Assembly (NCBI RefSeq): GCF_017948245.1
Contig: NZ_CP072865.1
Span: forward strand, 1,265,501-1,329,500
Source of the DNA: Rhizobium sp. NLR16a
Lineage (GTDB): Bacteria > Pseudomonadota > Alphaproteobacteria > Rhizobiales > Rhizobiaceae
Reading direction: 5' to 3'
DNA: 64,000 bases
Position 1 is the first letter of the stretch. Each line of letters begins with the position of its first letter. The position numbers and the translations under genes were made by a program. The notes under the pieces are model-generated. The model ran no database searches and was not told the DNA's origin. It saw only the letters and a list, made by a program, of their open reading frames with translations. Shown here piece by piece: positions 35,026-44,350 of this stretch.

Positions 35026-35748
35026 ACCGCGAATATCTCAGCTGGTATAGTCCGCGCCTGCATCGGGAGATGGAGATGTTGGTGTTCGGCCATGCCGGCG
35101 CCAAGGTGTTGGTGTTTCCGACGCGGGAAGGACGCTTCTTCGAATATGAACAGCTCGGCTTGATCGGAAGCCTTGCCGATAAGCTCTCCGCCGGCCATCT
35201 CCAGCTCTACTGCATCGAGGGACTGGCGGCCGACAGCCTCTACGGCTTCCACCATCATCCGGCCGAGCGCATCCGCCGGCATGCGGCGCTGGAGGATTAT
35301 ATCCTCCACGAGGTGCTGCCGCTGATGGCGGCGAAAAACCCGCATGATTGCACCGTCGTGCATGGATGTAGCCTCGGCGCCTTCCAGGCGGCGAGCCTTG
35401 TCTTCCGCCACCCGCATCTCTTCCGTAAGCTCGTCGCCTTTTCTGGGCGCTACGACCTGACGATGAAGGTGGACGTGTTCGGCGACCTGTTCGACGGCTA
35501 TTATGACAACAGCATCTATTTCCACACGCCGACGCATTTTCTGCCCGGCCTCGGCGCCGACTGACGGCTCGAGCGGCTGCGCGAGATCGAGATCGCTGAC
35601 CATCGGCGATGCCGATCCCTTCCTCGACAACAACCGCTATTTCAGCCGGCTCCTCGGCGAGAAGAACATCCGCCATCAACTGCATGTTTGGGACGGCCGC
35701 GCCCACCGCGCCGGCGCCTGGCGAAAGATGGCGCCACTCTACATCTGA
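35022..35748 (+). pseudogene. Esterase (alpha/beta) broken by a stop and a frameshift
   Basis: The first 180 codons encode a normal-looking putative esterase: MNREYLSWYSPRLHREMEML, CTVVHGCSLGAFQAASL (nucleophile elbow GCSLGA), HLFRKLVAFSGRYDLT. TGA at 35562-35564 stands where Trp is likely. After it the frame continues RLERLREIEIA, and then a shift is needed to read TIGDADPFLDNNRYFSRLLG with HVWDGRAHRAGAWRKMAPLY (the acid and His region). The C-terminal part with two catalytic residues is thus lost from the translated product. Confidence 0.75.
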
Positions 35749-35796
35749 CCCCTGTGAGCCCGTCCGCTTTTTTCGCTCTGCCGGTCGCGGGAGATG

Positions 35797-36222
35797 TCAG
35801 CCGCGGTCCTCCCATGGATTGATCATGGGGATGCCGGCGGCTTCAAAGGGGCCGGCGTCGCGTGTGGCCACCACGAGGCCGTGTGCGGCGGCTGTGGCGG
35901 CGATGTAGTCGTCGACCTTGCCGTTTGCTTTGCCTGCGGGCTTGGCTTGCGCCATCAGGGCGGCATAGGCTTGTGCGGCGCCGAGGTCGAAGGGCAGCAC
36001 GCGCCCCTCGAACAACGGCAGCACGTCGCCCTCCAGCCGGTCATGCAGAGTGGTGCGGCGCTTGCCGGCGGGCATGGCCGCAATGCCGAAACGCAGCTCA
36101 GCGACTGTGACGGCCGAGAGATAGAGGGTTTCGATAGCTTGGGCGTCTATCCACGCCAGCACACGCGGATCGGGCGTGAGCTTCCATGGTTCCGAAATCA
36201 TGTTGGTATCGATGAGGATCAT
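35797..36222 (-). CDS. vapC: VapC-type PIN-domain ribonuclease toxin
   Basis: 141 residues. PIN-domain acidic residues are all present: Asp5 in MILIDTN, Glu42 in TVAELRFGI, Asp104 in KVDDYIAATAAAHG, Asp122 in VATRDAGPF. The end FEAAGIPMINPW is typical of the FitB/VapC subgroup. VapC toxins cut tRNA or rRNA and are held inactive by the cognate antitoxin. Its ATG overlaps the antitoxin stop (ATGA). The antitoxin reading frame is disrupted, which makes an intact toxin here unusual. Confidence 0.88.
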   Translation of the reverse strand: MILIDTNMISEPWKLTPDPRVLAWIDAQAIETLYLSAVTVAELRFGIAAMPAGKRRTTLHDRLEGDVLPLFEGRVLPFDLGAAQAYAALMAQAKPAGKANGKVDDYIAATAAAHGLVVATRDAGPFEAAGIPMINPWEDRG

Positions 36223-36440
36223 TCAAACCTCATCGGATCTGCCGGCGTCTTGTCGCGCAACTGGTCGAACAGTTCCGCCTCGGCATCGGTCAGCTCCGCT
36301 TCGCGAGCGATGGATGCCAGCAACGAACCGAGCTTCACCCGCTCGGGGGGGGCGGACGGCCGTCTCAAGAATGTCTCGAATTTCCGCCTCGGTGCTGCGG
36401 CCATGCGTGGCCGCCCGAATACGAAGCGCGCAAGGTCTCG
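36219..36440 (-). pseudogene. vapB: VapB/FitA-type antitoxin, frameshifted
   Basis: Two frames are needed to read the antitoxin. RIRAATHGRSTEAEIRDILE with TAVRPP comes from one frame; PERVKLGSLLASIAREAELT and the C-terminus, ending at the ATGA overlap with vapC, come from another. The switch falls in a run of eight G (36345-36352, C8 on the coding strand), one more than the joined frame needs. The N-terminal DNA-binding ribbon (usual TIRNLDD...L) also looks damaged. A start at 36467 in the downstream frame would give a false N-terminus. Confidence 0.72.
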
Positions 36441-36580
36441 CAGCTGAAACCTACGCCGATCCCTCAAATTTCGTTTGCAGGGCGTACCGCTACGGTGAAA
36501 TCTGGCCTCGCTGGCGGATGGGCAGCAGGATATGGACCTCGACGTCGCTCCTGTTTTCCCGGGAGCGGATCAAACTTGGG

Positions 36581-36604
36581 CCTCGCTTCGGCGGGGCTTT
36601 TTTC
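36581..36604 (+). terminator. Strong intrinsic terminator without an obvious upstream gene
   Basis: Stem GCCTCGC/GCGGGGC, tetraloop TTCG, then six T and CTT. Faces right, but the nearest protein genes upstream (vapBC) run left. Region 36468-36780 otherwise has no gene. It may end an unannotated small RNA or antisense transcript, or protect the efflux gene at 36781. Confidence 0.85.
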
Positions 36605-36780
36605 TTGGCTAGGGCGGGGGAATATTCCCGCCCAGTGCTAGATTTAGCCTTTCCGGCGTGATGCAACGGGCGTATTCAGCCAATGTGTGGTTCACATCCA
36701 CGCTCCCCGCGCGGCAGATCTCCGATCGGCTTCCTTCCCGCTCGCCTGTCGCGTCATCCGGAATTTTCATTGGCAGCTTC

Positions 36781-38226
36781 ATGACAACGGTAGAGACGAG
36801 CGAGAACGGGCAAGAGGTGGCAACTGGCCGTCAGGCGAAGATCGTGGCTCTGGTCGTTGCCGTTTCCTTCTTCATGCAGATACTCGACGGCACCATCGTC
36901 GCCACCTCGCTGCCGCAGATGGCGGCAAGCTTCGGCGTGCAGCCGGTGTCGATGAGCATCGGCATCACCGTCTACATGCTGACGATGGCGGCCTTCATTC
37001 CATTGTCAGGCTGGCTCGGTGACCGCTTCGGCGCGCGCCGCGTCTTCCTGGTGTCGATCGGCGTCTTCACCGGCGCTTCGCTGTTCTGCGGGCTCTCCGG
37101 CAGCCTCACGGAATTCGTGCTGTGGCGTGCGCTGCAGGGGGCGGGCAGCGCGCTGATGACGCCGGTCGGTCGCATCATCGTGCTGAAAAACGCCCGCAAG
37201 TCTGAACTCGTGCAGGCAATCGCGCTGATCACCTGGCCGGCGCTGACGGCGCCCGTGGTCGGGCCCGTACTCGGCGGCTTCATCACCACCTATGCCAGTT
37301 GGCATTGGAATTTCCTGATCAACATCCCGATCGGCATCATTGGTATGGGGCTGGTGCTGCGCTTCGTGCCCGAACAGCGCGAGGCCAATCCCGGCCGGCT
37401 GGATATTCTCGGCTTTATCCTGAGCGCGGCCGGACTGACCCTGTTGCTCGCGGCCTTGGAGCTTTCGGTCAAATGGGAAGGCGGGCTTTGGCCCGTCATC
37501 TCATTGCTGGCGGCGGGCATGATGCTCTCTGTCATGGCGACGCGGCATTTCCTCGCCGTCGACAATCCGCTGCTCGACCTCTCGGCCTTCCGCGTCCAGA
37601 CCTTCTCGATGTCGACGCTTTCGGCGGGCACGGCATGCCGGACGGCGATCAATGCGACGCCTTTCCTGCTGCCCCTTCTGTTCCAGCTTGGCTTCGGGCT
37701 GAGCTCGATTGCCGCCGGCACCTATCTGCTCGTCTATTTTCTCGGCAATTTCAGCATGAAGGCGGTGACGACGCCGCTCTTACGCTTCTTCGGCTTCCGC
37801 ACCGTACTCGGGCTCAATGGGCTGATCGCGGCCCTTTCAATCGTTGCCTGCGGTTTCCTGACGCCTGACACGCCGCCGTTTTTCATGCATGCGCTGCTCT
37901 TTCTCGCCGGCCTGTCGCGGTCGATGGAGTTCACGGCGCTGAACACGCTCGCCTTTGCCGACATCGGCCCGGCGCAGCGAAGCTCGGCCTCGACGCTGTC
38001 GAGCATGCTGCAGCAGATGTCGATGCTGCTCGGCGTTGCGGTGGCCGCCGCCGTGCTCAACATTTCCTCTGCTCTCAGGGGTGCGGCCAATCCCGTCTTG
38101 GCCGATTTCCGCTGGGCCTTCGTCGTGATTGGCGCGATCGGCATCGTCTCGTCGCTGCGTTTCCTGCAATTGCCGAAGGAGGCTGGCGCCGAAGTCTCCG
38201 GCCACCGGAAATTCCAGAAGAGCTAA
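36781..38226 (+). CDS. MFS efflux transporter, DHA2 (EmrB/QacA-like) family
   Basis: 481 residues with about 14 predicted helices. Typical motifs: LDGTIVATSLPQMAASFGV (helix 1), GWLGDRFGARRVFL (motif A), LWRALQGAGSALMTPVGR (motif B), and GPVLGGFI (motif C, drug-antiporter specific). It is a proton-driven exporter in the inner membrane, probably for toxic compounds. No membrane-fusion (EmrA-like) partner adjoins. The start at 36781 is conventional; the ribosome site is weak. Confidence 0.9.
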   Translation: MTTVETSENGQEVATGRQAKIVALVVAVSFFMQILDGTIVATSLPQMAASFGVQPVSMSIGITVYMLTMAAFIPLSGWLGDRFGARRVFLVSIGVFTGASLFCGLSGSLTEFVLWRALQGAGSALMTPVGRIIVLKNARKSELVQAIALITWPALTAPVVGPVLGGFITTYASWHWNFLINIPIGIIGMGLVLRFVPEQREANPGRLDILGFILSAAGLTLLLAALELSVKWEGGLWPVISLLAAGMMLSVMATRHFLAVDNPLLDLSAFRVQTFSMSTLSAGTACRTAINATPFLLPLLFQLGFGLSSIAAGTYLLVYFLGNFSMKAVTTPLLRFFGFRTVLGLNGLIAALSIVACGFLTPDTPPFFMHALLFLAGLSRSMEFTALNTLAFADIGPAQRSSASTLSSMLQQMSMLLGVAVAAAVLNISSALRGAANPVLADFRWAFVVIGAIGIVSSLRFLQLPKEAGAEVSGHRKFQKS

Positions 38227-38353
38227 CCACCTGCGACATGAGCGAGGGATCAGCGATGTTTACCTCAGGCGGTCAATGCAATACGACAGTGCCCATGCCG
38301 ACGACTCGGACCCTTGCGGCCGTCGTTGCTTAGAGAGAACGCCGGGAGACCGA

Positions 38354-39418
38354 ATGAGCAATTCTAGCGGCGATGCGGATGGCCTGATCCACATCCTCTA
38401 TATCGACGACGACGAAGGGCTCGCCCTCCTGATGCAGAAGAACCTTGCGCGGCGCGGCTTTTCGGTCGAGTGGGCGCAGAATGGTGCTGCCGGCCTTGCG
38501 CGGATCGCCGAGGGCAGCATCGACGCCGTCGTGCTCGATCATCTCCTGAGCGGCGAGACCGGACTCGACATTCTGCCCTGCATCACGTCCGTGCCGGATC
38601 ATCCGCCGGTCATTTATGCAACGGGGTCGGATGACACCAGCATCGCGGTCGCGGCGCTGAAGGCGGGCGCCGATGACTACATGCTGAAGGGGATTTCGGC
38701 CGATTATTTCGACCTGCTCGCCGCCGCCCTCGAACAGGCGCTGGAGCGGGCGCGCTTCCGCCGCGAGACGGCGCAGGCGCAGGAGGTGATCCGCCAGCAG
38801 CGCGACCATGCCGAGTTGCTGCTTGCCGAAGTCAATCACCGCATCGCCAACAGCCTCGGCCTGGTCGGCGCGCTGATCCGCATGCAATCTTCCATGACCA
38901 GGGACCAGGTGGCGATCGACGCGCTGCACGAGACGCAGATGCGCATCAACGCCATCGCCAGCGTGCATCGCCGGCTCTACACCAACCGGCAGGTCGGCTC
39001 GGTGCAGGTGGATGAATATCTGAACAGCCTGCTGACCGAACTCGAAGCTTCGATGCGCGACGACAAGCGGCCGCACCGTATCGTGCTGACCGCAAAACCG
39101 GTCAATCTGGCGACTGACAAGGTGATCACGCTCGGGTTGATCGTCAGTGAACTCGTCACCAATGCTTTCAAATATGCCTATCCCGAGAGCGTCTCGGGCG
39201 AGATCCGCGTTTTTGTCGACCAGACGGACGGAGAATTGCACGTCATCGTCGAGGATGATGGAGCGGGGTTCGATCCAGAGGGCTCAGCCAGGGGAACGGG
39301 GCTCGGAACACGCATTTTGACGGCGATGGCCGCGAGCTTGAAATCGGATTTCGCTTACGACCCCAGGCATGAAGGGACGAGGGCGATGCTAGTGTTCTCG
39401 TTGCATGAGGAGAAGTAG
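38354..39418 (+). CDS. Receiver-histidine kinase hybrid (HWE/HisKA_2 type)
   Basis: 354 residues. N-terminal receiver ~10-130: acidic residues in YIDDDEG and phospho-acceptor Asp62 in VVLDHLLSGETG. A short helix leads to a HisKA_2 dimerisation domain with His162 in LLAEVNHRIANSLGLV, then an ATPase with SELVTNAFKYAYPES, DDGAGFDP and GTGLGTRIL. In this order the kinase is driven by its own receiver. No transmembrane segment; cytoplasmic. Family members often feed the general stress or light responses in alphaproteobacteria. No cognate regulator adjoins. Confidence 0.92.
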   Translation: MSNSSGDADGLIHILYIDDDEGLALLMQKNLARRGFSVEWAQNGAAGLARIAEGSIDAVVLDHLLSGETGLDILPCITSVPDHPPVIYATGSDDTSIAVAALKAGADDYMLKGISADYFDLLAAALEQALERARFRRETAQAQEVIRQQRDHAELLLAEVNHRIANSLGLVGALIRMQSSMTRDQVAIDALHETQMRINAIASVHRRLYTNRQVGSVQVDEYLNSLLTELEASMRDDKRPHRIVLTAKPVNLATDKVITLGLIVSELVTNAFKYAYPESVSGEIRVFVDQTDGELHVIVEDDGAGFDPEGSARGTGLGTRILTAMAASLKSDFAYDPRHEGTRAMLVFSLHEEK

Positions 39419-39456
39419 GTAGAGGTGGAAGGTCACGATGAAGGGTGTGCCCGCGG

Positions 39457-39553
39457 CCCCCTCATCCGCCTGCCGGCACCTTCTCCCCGAGGGGAGAAGA
39501 GATTCGCGGCAACGTCTCGACTCCCTCTTCTACCCAACGGGAGAAGGTGCCCC
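39457..39553. repeat. Palindromic dispersed repeat pair
   Basis: CCCCCTCATCCGCCTGCCGG, then TTCTCCCCGAGGGGAGAA, and a second arm CTCCCTCTTCTACCCAACGG with GAGAAGG. Same family as the element inside uvrB. Confidence 0.65.
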
Positions 39554-39619
39554 CTTGTCCTATTTTTACAAGAGCTTGCCGGCATAACATCATGAAACCT
39601 AACGCGACGGGAGGAAAGC

Positions 39620-40171
39620 ATGACAACGATCCGTACACCTCGCGAAGTCTACGATTTCTGGTTCGTTCGATGCGGCCGCGAGCTATGGTTTCGCCCGCCG
39701 CCGGAACTCGATGTCGAGATCCGTGATATATTCCGCGATACGCATCTGGCGCTTGCCGCAGGCGTCGGCGACGAATGGCGGGCCGATCCGATGAGCCGGC
39801 TGGCGGCCGTCATCGTGCTCGATCAGTTTCCCCGCAACATCTATCGCGGCACTGGGCTTGCCGTTGCTACCGACGGGCTGGCGCTTCGGGAAGCCAAGCT
39901 TGCGCTTGCGGCCGGCGCCGACCAGGCGGTGGAACATGCATGCCGGACCTTCTTCTATCTGCCCTTCGAACATGCCGAGAACCTCGATGAGCAGGCGCGT
40001 TCGGTGGCACTGTTCACCGCGCTTGGCGACGAGGAATATCTCGATTATGCGATCCGCCACCATGAGATAATCGCCGCCTACGGGCGCTTTCCTCACCGCA
40101 ATGCCATGCTCGGGCGGGAATCGACGGCAGCAGAACTCGACTATCTCTCCAAGCCTGGCGCGGGGTTCTGA
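39620..40171 (+). CDS. DUF924 family protein
   Basis: 183 residues, all alpha. DUF924 pattern: PREVYDFWFVRCGRELWF, DEWRADPMSRLAAVIVLDQF, PRNIYRGTGLAVATD, FFYLPFEHAENLDEQARSVA, and HHEIIAAYGRFPHRNAMLGR. The fold is TPR-like; function unknown. GGAGG upstream of the ATG. No operon partner on the left. Confidence 0.9.
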   Translation: MTTIRTPREVYDFWFVRCGRELWFRPPPELDVEIRDIFRDTHLALAAGVGDEWRADPMSRLAAVIVLDQFPRNIYRGTGLAVATDGLALREAKLALAAGADQAVEHACRTFFYLPFEHAENLDEQARSVALFTALGDEEYLDYAIRHHEIIAAYGRFPHRNAMLGRESTAAELDYLSKPGAGF

Positions 40172-40258
40172 GCTGTTTGGACGAACGTGCGCGGCATGGA
40201 ACAGGCTCGGTGCAGGGCGCTTTAGGCATCTCCCGCCTTTCTGTCGCCTTTCTTTGCG

Positions 40259-42829
40259 ATGAAAAGCGAGCATTCAATTTCGATGACAACCTTTCCGGAG
40301 GCCTTTTTGCGGCTGAGATCCATCCTGCTTCGCACCATTCTTCTCATGACGCTGGCGCTCGCCGGTGCGCATTTTGAGAGCGCAGCAGCCTTCGCGCAGG
40401 AACCGCAGCCGCAGGCGGCAGCAGAGACGCCGCCTGTCGATACGCCTTCCGCCCAGGCGGCGAAGGAGATCGAGAAGGCGAAGGTCCAGCTTGGTTCGCT
40501 GCAGGACAGCGTCAAGGAGAACGCCGATAATGACGATGCGCTGGTCGGGCTTGCGACCAAAGCCGACGAACTCAGCCGCGCCGTCATCACCATATCGGTC
40601 AACCTGAGGCCGCGTTTCGACCAGATCAAGAACCGGCTGACCGAGATCGGCGAGCCGCCGAAGGATGGGCAGCCGCCCGAGGCGCAGATCGTCACCGACG
40701 AGCGTAACGCGCTTGCCGCCGAGCGCGCGCAGATCAATGCGGTGACCGGTGACGCCGAAAACCTGTCGATCGCGGTGACGAAGCTCATGAACGAGATCAT
40801 CGAGATGCGGCGGCAGCTTTTCGCCGATACGCTTTTCAGGCGCACCGAAATCTCGGTTTCCGTCCTTGACGATGCTGCGACTGCCTTCGTACGGGAGACT
40901 GGCGAATTTGCCACGGCGCTGTCGAGCTGGGCCACCTTCGTCTGGAAGTTCAAGCGCTTCCCGCTGTTCGCGGCGATCTTCCTGTCGCTCGCTTCGGCGC
41001 TCATTCTGCTTTCCGGCAGCTACCGACTGTTCGGCTCTTATCTGCGCCGGGACGAGGCGGTCGAGAACCCTTCTTATATCGGCCGGCTGTCGATCGCCTT
41101 CTGGTCGACGCTGATCCGCACGCTGGCGCTGGCGGTGCTGCTCGTCACCTCCTTCTTCTTCCTCAACAGTTTCAACGTGCTGCGGCCGGATATCGCGCCG
41201 GTCATCGGCGCGCTGTTCGGAACAATCGGACTCGTCTATTTTGTCGGTCGCTTCATCAATGCCATCTTTGCGCCGCACGAACCGCGCTGGCGGCTCGTCA
41301 AACTTTCCAACCTCGGCGCGCGCTCAATCGGTTATTGCCTGCTGGCGATGGCAGTCATCAACGGGCTCGACTATCTCTTCAGCAGCATCGGCGAAGCGAT
41401 GGGCTCACCGCTGGTGCTGACGGTCGTCAGAAGTCTGATCGCCGCGCTCATCATCGGCATCATCCTGATCGCGGTCTCCTTCGGCAAGCCGATGTTGGCG
41501 AGAAGCGGCGATCCCGACGCGCCTGGCAGACATTGGCCGCGCGGCATGGCGATCATCCTGCGCGTCGTCGGTGCCGCTTTGATCGTTACGGCACTTGCCG
41601 GCTACGTCGGACTTGCCCGCTTCGTCGCCACGCAGCTCATCATCACCGGCGCAGTCGTCGCAACCATGTATGTCGGCCTGCTCTCCGGCAAGGCGATCTC
41701 GCGGCAGGAAAGCTTCGGCGACACCTTCTTCGCGCGCTTCCTGGCGCGGCGCTTCAACCTCGGGCCGGTGGCGATAGACCAGGTCGGCCTGCTCGTCGGC
41801 CTTGCCATGTATGCGGTGGCGCTGCTCGTCGGCATTCCGCTGATCCTGCTGCTCTGGGGCTTCCATGTACAGGATCTGCAGCTTATCGCCTTCCGGCTGT
41901 TCACTGAGGTCAAGCTCGGCGGCATCAGCATCTCGCTGCTCGGAATCTGCACCGGCGTCCTGCTCTTTGCCGGCGTCTACCTGCTGACGCGCTGGCTGCA
42001 GCGCTGGCTCGACGGCAATGTCATGGCGCGAAGCCATGTCGATCTCGGCGTGCGAAATTCGGTCAAGACAGGCATCGGTTATCTCGGCGTCGGCATTGCC
42101 GCGATCATCGGCGTTTCCGCCGCCGGCATCGATCTGTCGAGCTTCGCGCTTGTCGCCTCGGCGCTTTCGGTCGGTATCGGTTTCGGCCTGCAGAACATCG
42201 TCTCCAACTTCGTCTCCGGCCTGATCCTGCTGGTCGAGCGGCCGTTCAAGGTCGGCGATCACGTCGTCTCCGGTACGGCCGAAGGTATCGTCAAGCGGAT
42301 CTCGGTGCGGGCCACCGAGATCGAGACTTTCCGCAAGCAGGCGATCATCGTGCCGAATTCGGAACTGATCAACGGCCTCGTCGGCAATTGGACGCATCGC
42401 AACAAGATCGGCCGTTCGGAAATCCCGGTCTCCGTCAGCTACGACGCCGATCCGCAGATGGTGATGGATATTCTCTTGGAGTTGACCGCGAAGATTCCGC
42501 TCGTCATGCGCAATCCCGAGCCGCATGTCGAATTCCTGCGCTTCGGCCCCTATTCGCTCGATTTCGAGCTTCGCTTCTTCCTCGCCGACATGGGCGACGG
42601 CCTGACGGTGCGCAACAATCTCCGGATCGAGATCCTCAAGCGCTTCAAGGCGGAAGGCATAGAAATCCCGCTGCCACAGAGCGACCTTACCATCCATCGG
42701 GAGGCTGCCCCCGTCTTTCCCAATGCGGTTAAGGAGCATACTGGCGGCGATGAGAATTCCAAGGATAGACCGGTGGAGGAAGAAGAGCGGCCGGTACGCC
42801 AACTGCGCGGGCGGGCAGCGGAGAGCTGA
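40259..42829 (+). CDS. MscS-family mechanosensitive channel with DUF3772 domain
   Basis: 856 residues. A signal-like segment (LLRTILLMTLALAGAHF) is followed by a periplasmic helical DUF3772 region (~50-210), about 11 membrane helices, and the MscS core: LSSFALVASALSVGIGFGLQ NIVSNFVSG, VERPFKVGDHVVSG and VPNSELINGLVGNWT. The C-terminal cytoplasmic vestibule domain is present. It opens on membrane tension to release solutes in hypo-osmotic shock. An ATG at 40283 (MTTFPEAF) is an equally good start; neither has a strong ribosome site. Confidence 0.93.
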   Translation: MKSEHSISMTTFPEAFLRLRSILLRTILLMTLALAGAHFESAAAFAQEPQPQAAAETPPVDTPSAQAAKEIEKAKVQLGSLQDSVKENADNDDALVGLATKADELSRAVITISVNLRPRFDQIKNRLTEIGEPPKDGQPPEAQIVTDERNALAAERAQINAVTGDAENLSIAVTKLMNEIIEMRRQLFADTLFRRTEISVSVLDDAATAFVRETGEFATALSSWATFVWKFKRFPLFAAIFLSLASALILLSGSYRLFGSYLRRDEAVENPSYIGRLSIAFWSTLIRTLALAVLLVTSFFFLNSFNVLRPDIAPVIGALFGTIGLVYFVGRFINAIFAPHEPRWRLVKLSNLGARSIGYCLLAMAVINGLDYLFSSIGEAMGSPLVLTVVRSLIAALIIGIILIAVSFGKPMLARSGDPDAPGRHWPRGMAIILRVVGAALIVTALAGYVGLARFVATQLIITGAVVATMYVGLLSGKAISRQESFGDTFFARFLARRFNLGPVAIDQVGLLVGLAMYAVALLVGIPLILLLWGFHVQDLQLIAFRLFTEVKLGGISISLLGICTGVLLFAGVYLLTRWLQRWLDGNVMARSHVDLGVRNSVKTGIGYLGVGIAAIIGVSAAGIDLSSFALVASALSVGIGFGLQNIVSNFVSGLILLVERPFKVGDHVVSGTAEGIVKRISVRATEIETFRKQAIIVPNSELINGLVGNWTHRNKIGRSEIPVSVSYDADPQMVMDILLELTAKIPLVMRNPEPHVEFLRFGPYSLDFELRFFLADMGDGLTVRNNLRIEILKRFKAEGIEIPLPQSDLTIHREAAPVFPNAVKEHTGGDENSKDRPVEEEERPVRQLRGRAAES

Positions 42830-42941
42830 ACAGCTTATTCAGCCATCATTCACAGGTCTATGTGCATGATCCCTTCCATCGGGATCGCTGCCGAGGGCAG
42901 CACCGATCTTTCGAGGGGAGGGCGCGTCAGCGCCGCCGCAT

Positions 42942-43208
42942 ATGATGGCAAGATTTGCCGCCGTTCTGCTTGTCCCGCTGCTTGCCGCGCCGGCGGTCAA
43001 TGCGGCATCCATCACCAACACCGATCCAGCCGCCGTGGTGCTCATCATCACCGAGGGCGGCCAGCGCGTCGAAGTCGTGGTCGATGCCGGCGCTTCCGAA
43101 AGCCTCTGCTCCTCCGGCTGCTTCATGACGACACCCGACGGCGACCGGATCGGGCTCGATGGCGGCGAGACGATCGACATCATCAAAGGCTCGGCGGTCG
43201 TCAAATAG
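42942..43208 (+). CDS. Small secreted protein (88 aa)
   Basis: A signal peptide (MMARFAAVLLVPLLAAPAVNA) precedes a ~66-residue beta-rich domain: SITNTDPAAVVLIITEGGQR, then LCSSGCFMTTPDGDRIGLDG. The two Cys four residues apart could pair. A start at 42945 is equally possible; the ribosome site is weak. Similar short exported proteins are common in rhizobia, with no known role. Confidence 0.65.
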   Translation: MMARFAAVLLVPLLAAPAVNAASITNTDPAAVVLIITEGGQRVEVVVDAGASESLCSSGCFMTTPDGDRIGLDGGETIDIIKGSAVVK

Positions 43209-43235
43209 GGTTGCGGACCTGTCAGGCTGGACGGC

Positions 43236-43658
43236 TCAGATAATGCGCTTGCCCTCCGCATCCAGGACCTTCTCGCCGTCTTCCTTGGTGAAGGCACCCT
43301 TGTGCGTCTCCGGCAGGATTTCCAGGACCACCTCGGAAGGCCGCGACAGGCGTGTGCCAAGCGGTGTGATGACGAAGGGCCGGTTGATCAGGATCGGCTC
43401 CGCCAGCATGGCGTCGAGAAGCTGATCGTCGGTCAGATCAGGATTGTCGAGGCCGAGTTCGGCATAGAGCGTATCTTTGTCGCGAAGGGCCTGGCGCACG
43501 GTGAGGCCGGCATCGGCGATCATTCTTGCCAGTTCCTCACGCGATGGCGGGTTCCTCACATAGTCGATAATATCAGGTTCGATACCGGCGTTGCGGATGA
43601 TCGCCAGCGTATTGCGCGACGTGCCGCACGCGGGATTGTGGTAGATGGTGACATTCAT
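43236..43658 (-). CDS. arsC: Arsenate reductase, glutaredoxin-coupled type
   Basis: 140 residues. The active Cys11 lies in YHNPACGTSRN, with the phosphate/arsenate-binding Arg residues in later segments (LINRPFVI, GTRLSRPSEV). It reduces arsenate to arsenite using glutathione/glutaredoxin. Last gene of the operon: its ATG overlaps the aqpS stop by four bases (ATGA). A second, mechanistically distinct reductase is encoded two genes upstream. Confidence 0.95.
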   Translation of the reverse strand: MNVTIYHNPACGTSRNTLAIIRNAGIEPDIIDYVRNPPSREELARMIADAGLTVRQALRDKDTLYAELGLDNPDLTDDQLLDAMLAEPILINRPFVITPLGTRLSRPSEVVLEILPETHKGAFTKEDGEKVLDAEGKRII

Positions 43659-44350
43659 AGTTTTGCCTCTGACGATAGCGTTGACGAAGCGCCAGGCTGT
43701 AACAGCCAGGTGAACAGGAGAAGGGCTGCGACAGCACCGGATATTTCGGCGATCCAGAATCCGGGAAGATCGATTGGGCGGATGCCGGAGAAAGTGTCTG
43801 TCAGCGAGCGGGCCAAGGCGACCGCCGGATTGGCGAAGGAGGTCGAGGCGGTGAACCAATAGGCGGCGGTGATGTAGAGGCCGACCAGCCACGGCACCGC
43901 CTTCTGCTCGAACCTGATGCCGGCAAGGATGATGGCGACCAGACCGAAGGTCGCGACACCTTCGGAAAACCATTGCGCGTCGCCGGTGCGCACCTTGCTC
44001 GACAACTCGACGATCGGCAGGGCGAACATTAGATGAGCGATGACGGTTCCGACAATGCCGCCGACGATCTGCGCGGCGACATATCCAGAGAGATCGCGTT
44101 TCGCCAGCGTGCGCGACATGGCAAAGACGAGCGAGACGGCCGGATTGAAATGGGCGCCGGAGATGGGTCCGAGAACGGTGATCAGCACCACCAGCATGGC
44201 GCCGGTCGCCAGCGTGTTGCCGAGCAGGGCAAGTCCCGTATCCGCGGTCAGCGATGCCGCCATGATGGCGGATCCAACGACGGTTGCGACCAGCATGGCG
44301 GTGCCGAGGGCCTCTGCGACCAGCCGGCGCGGTAGATCGAACGACGCCAT
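43655..44350 (-). CDS. aqpS: Arsenite-conducting aquaglyceroporin (AqpS-like)
   Basis: 231 residues, six helices with both half-helix motifs, HFNPAVS and FANPAVA. In rhizobia such as Sinorhizobium meliloti an aquaglyceroporin, AqpS, replaces ArsB and lets arsenite flow out down its gradient. Its place between two arsenate reductases fits that role. The start overlaps the previous stop (TGATG) and the end overlaps arsC (ATGA), so translation is coupled. Confidence 0.93.
   Translation of the reverse strand: MASFDLPRRLVAEALGTAMLVATVVGSAIMAASLTADTGLALLGNTLATGAMLVVLITVLGPISGAHFNPAVSLVFAMSRTLAKRDLSGYVAAQIVGGIVGTVIAHLMFALPIVELSSKVRTGDAQWFSEGVATFGLVAIILAGIRFEQKAVPWLVGLYITAAYWFTASTSFANPAVALARSLTDTFSGIRPIDLPGFWIAEISGAVAALLLFTWLLQPGASSTLSSEAKL

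Noticed and set aside
36219..36467. An 82-residue antitoxin starting at 36467
   Set aside because: Its first ~40 residues are out of frame with the antitoxin-like codons HGRSTEAEIRDIL, so it is a frameshift product and not a real N-terminus.
41405..42802. A 465-codon minus-strand frame opposite the MscS channel
   Set aside because: Asp/Gln/Ala-rich shadow of a membrane protein; the plus strand has the clear MscS signature.
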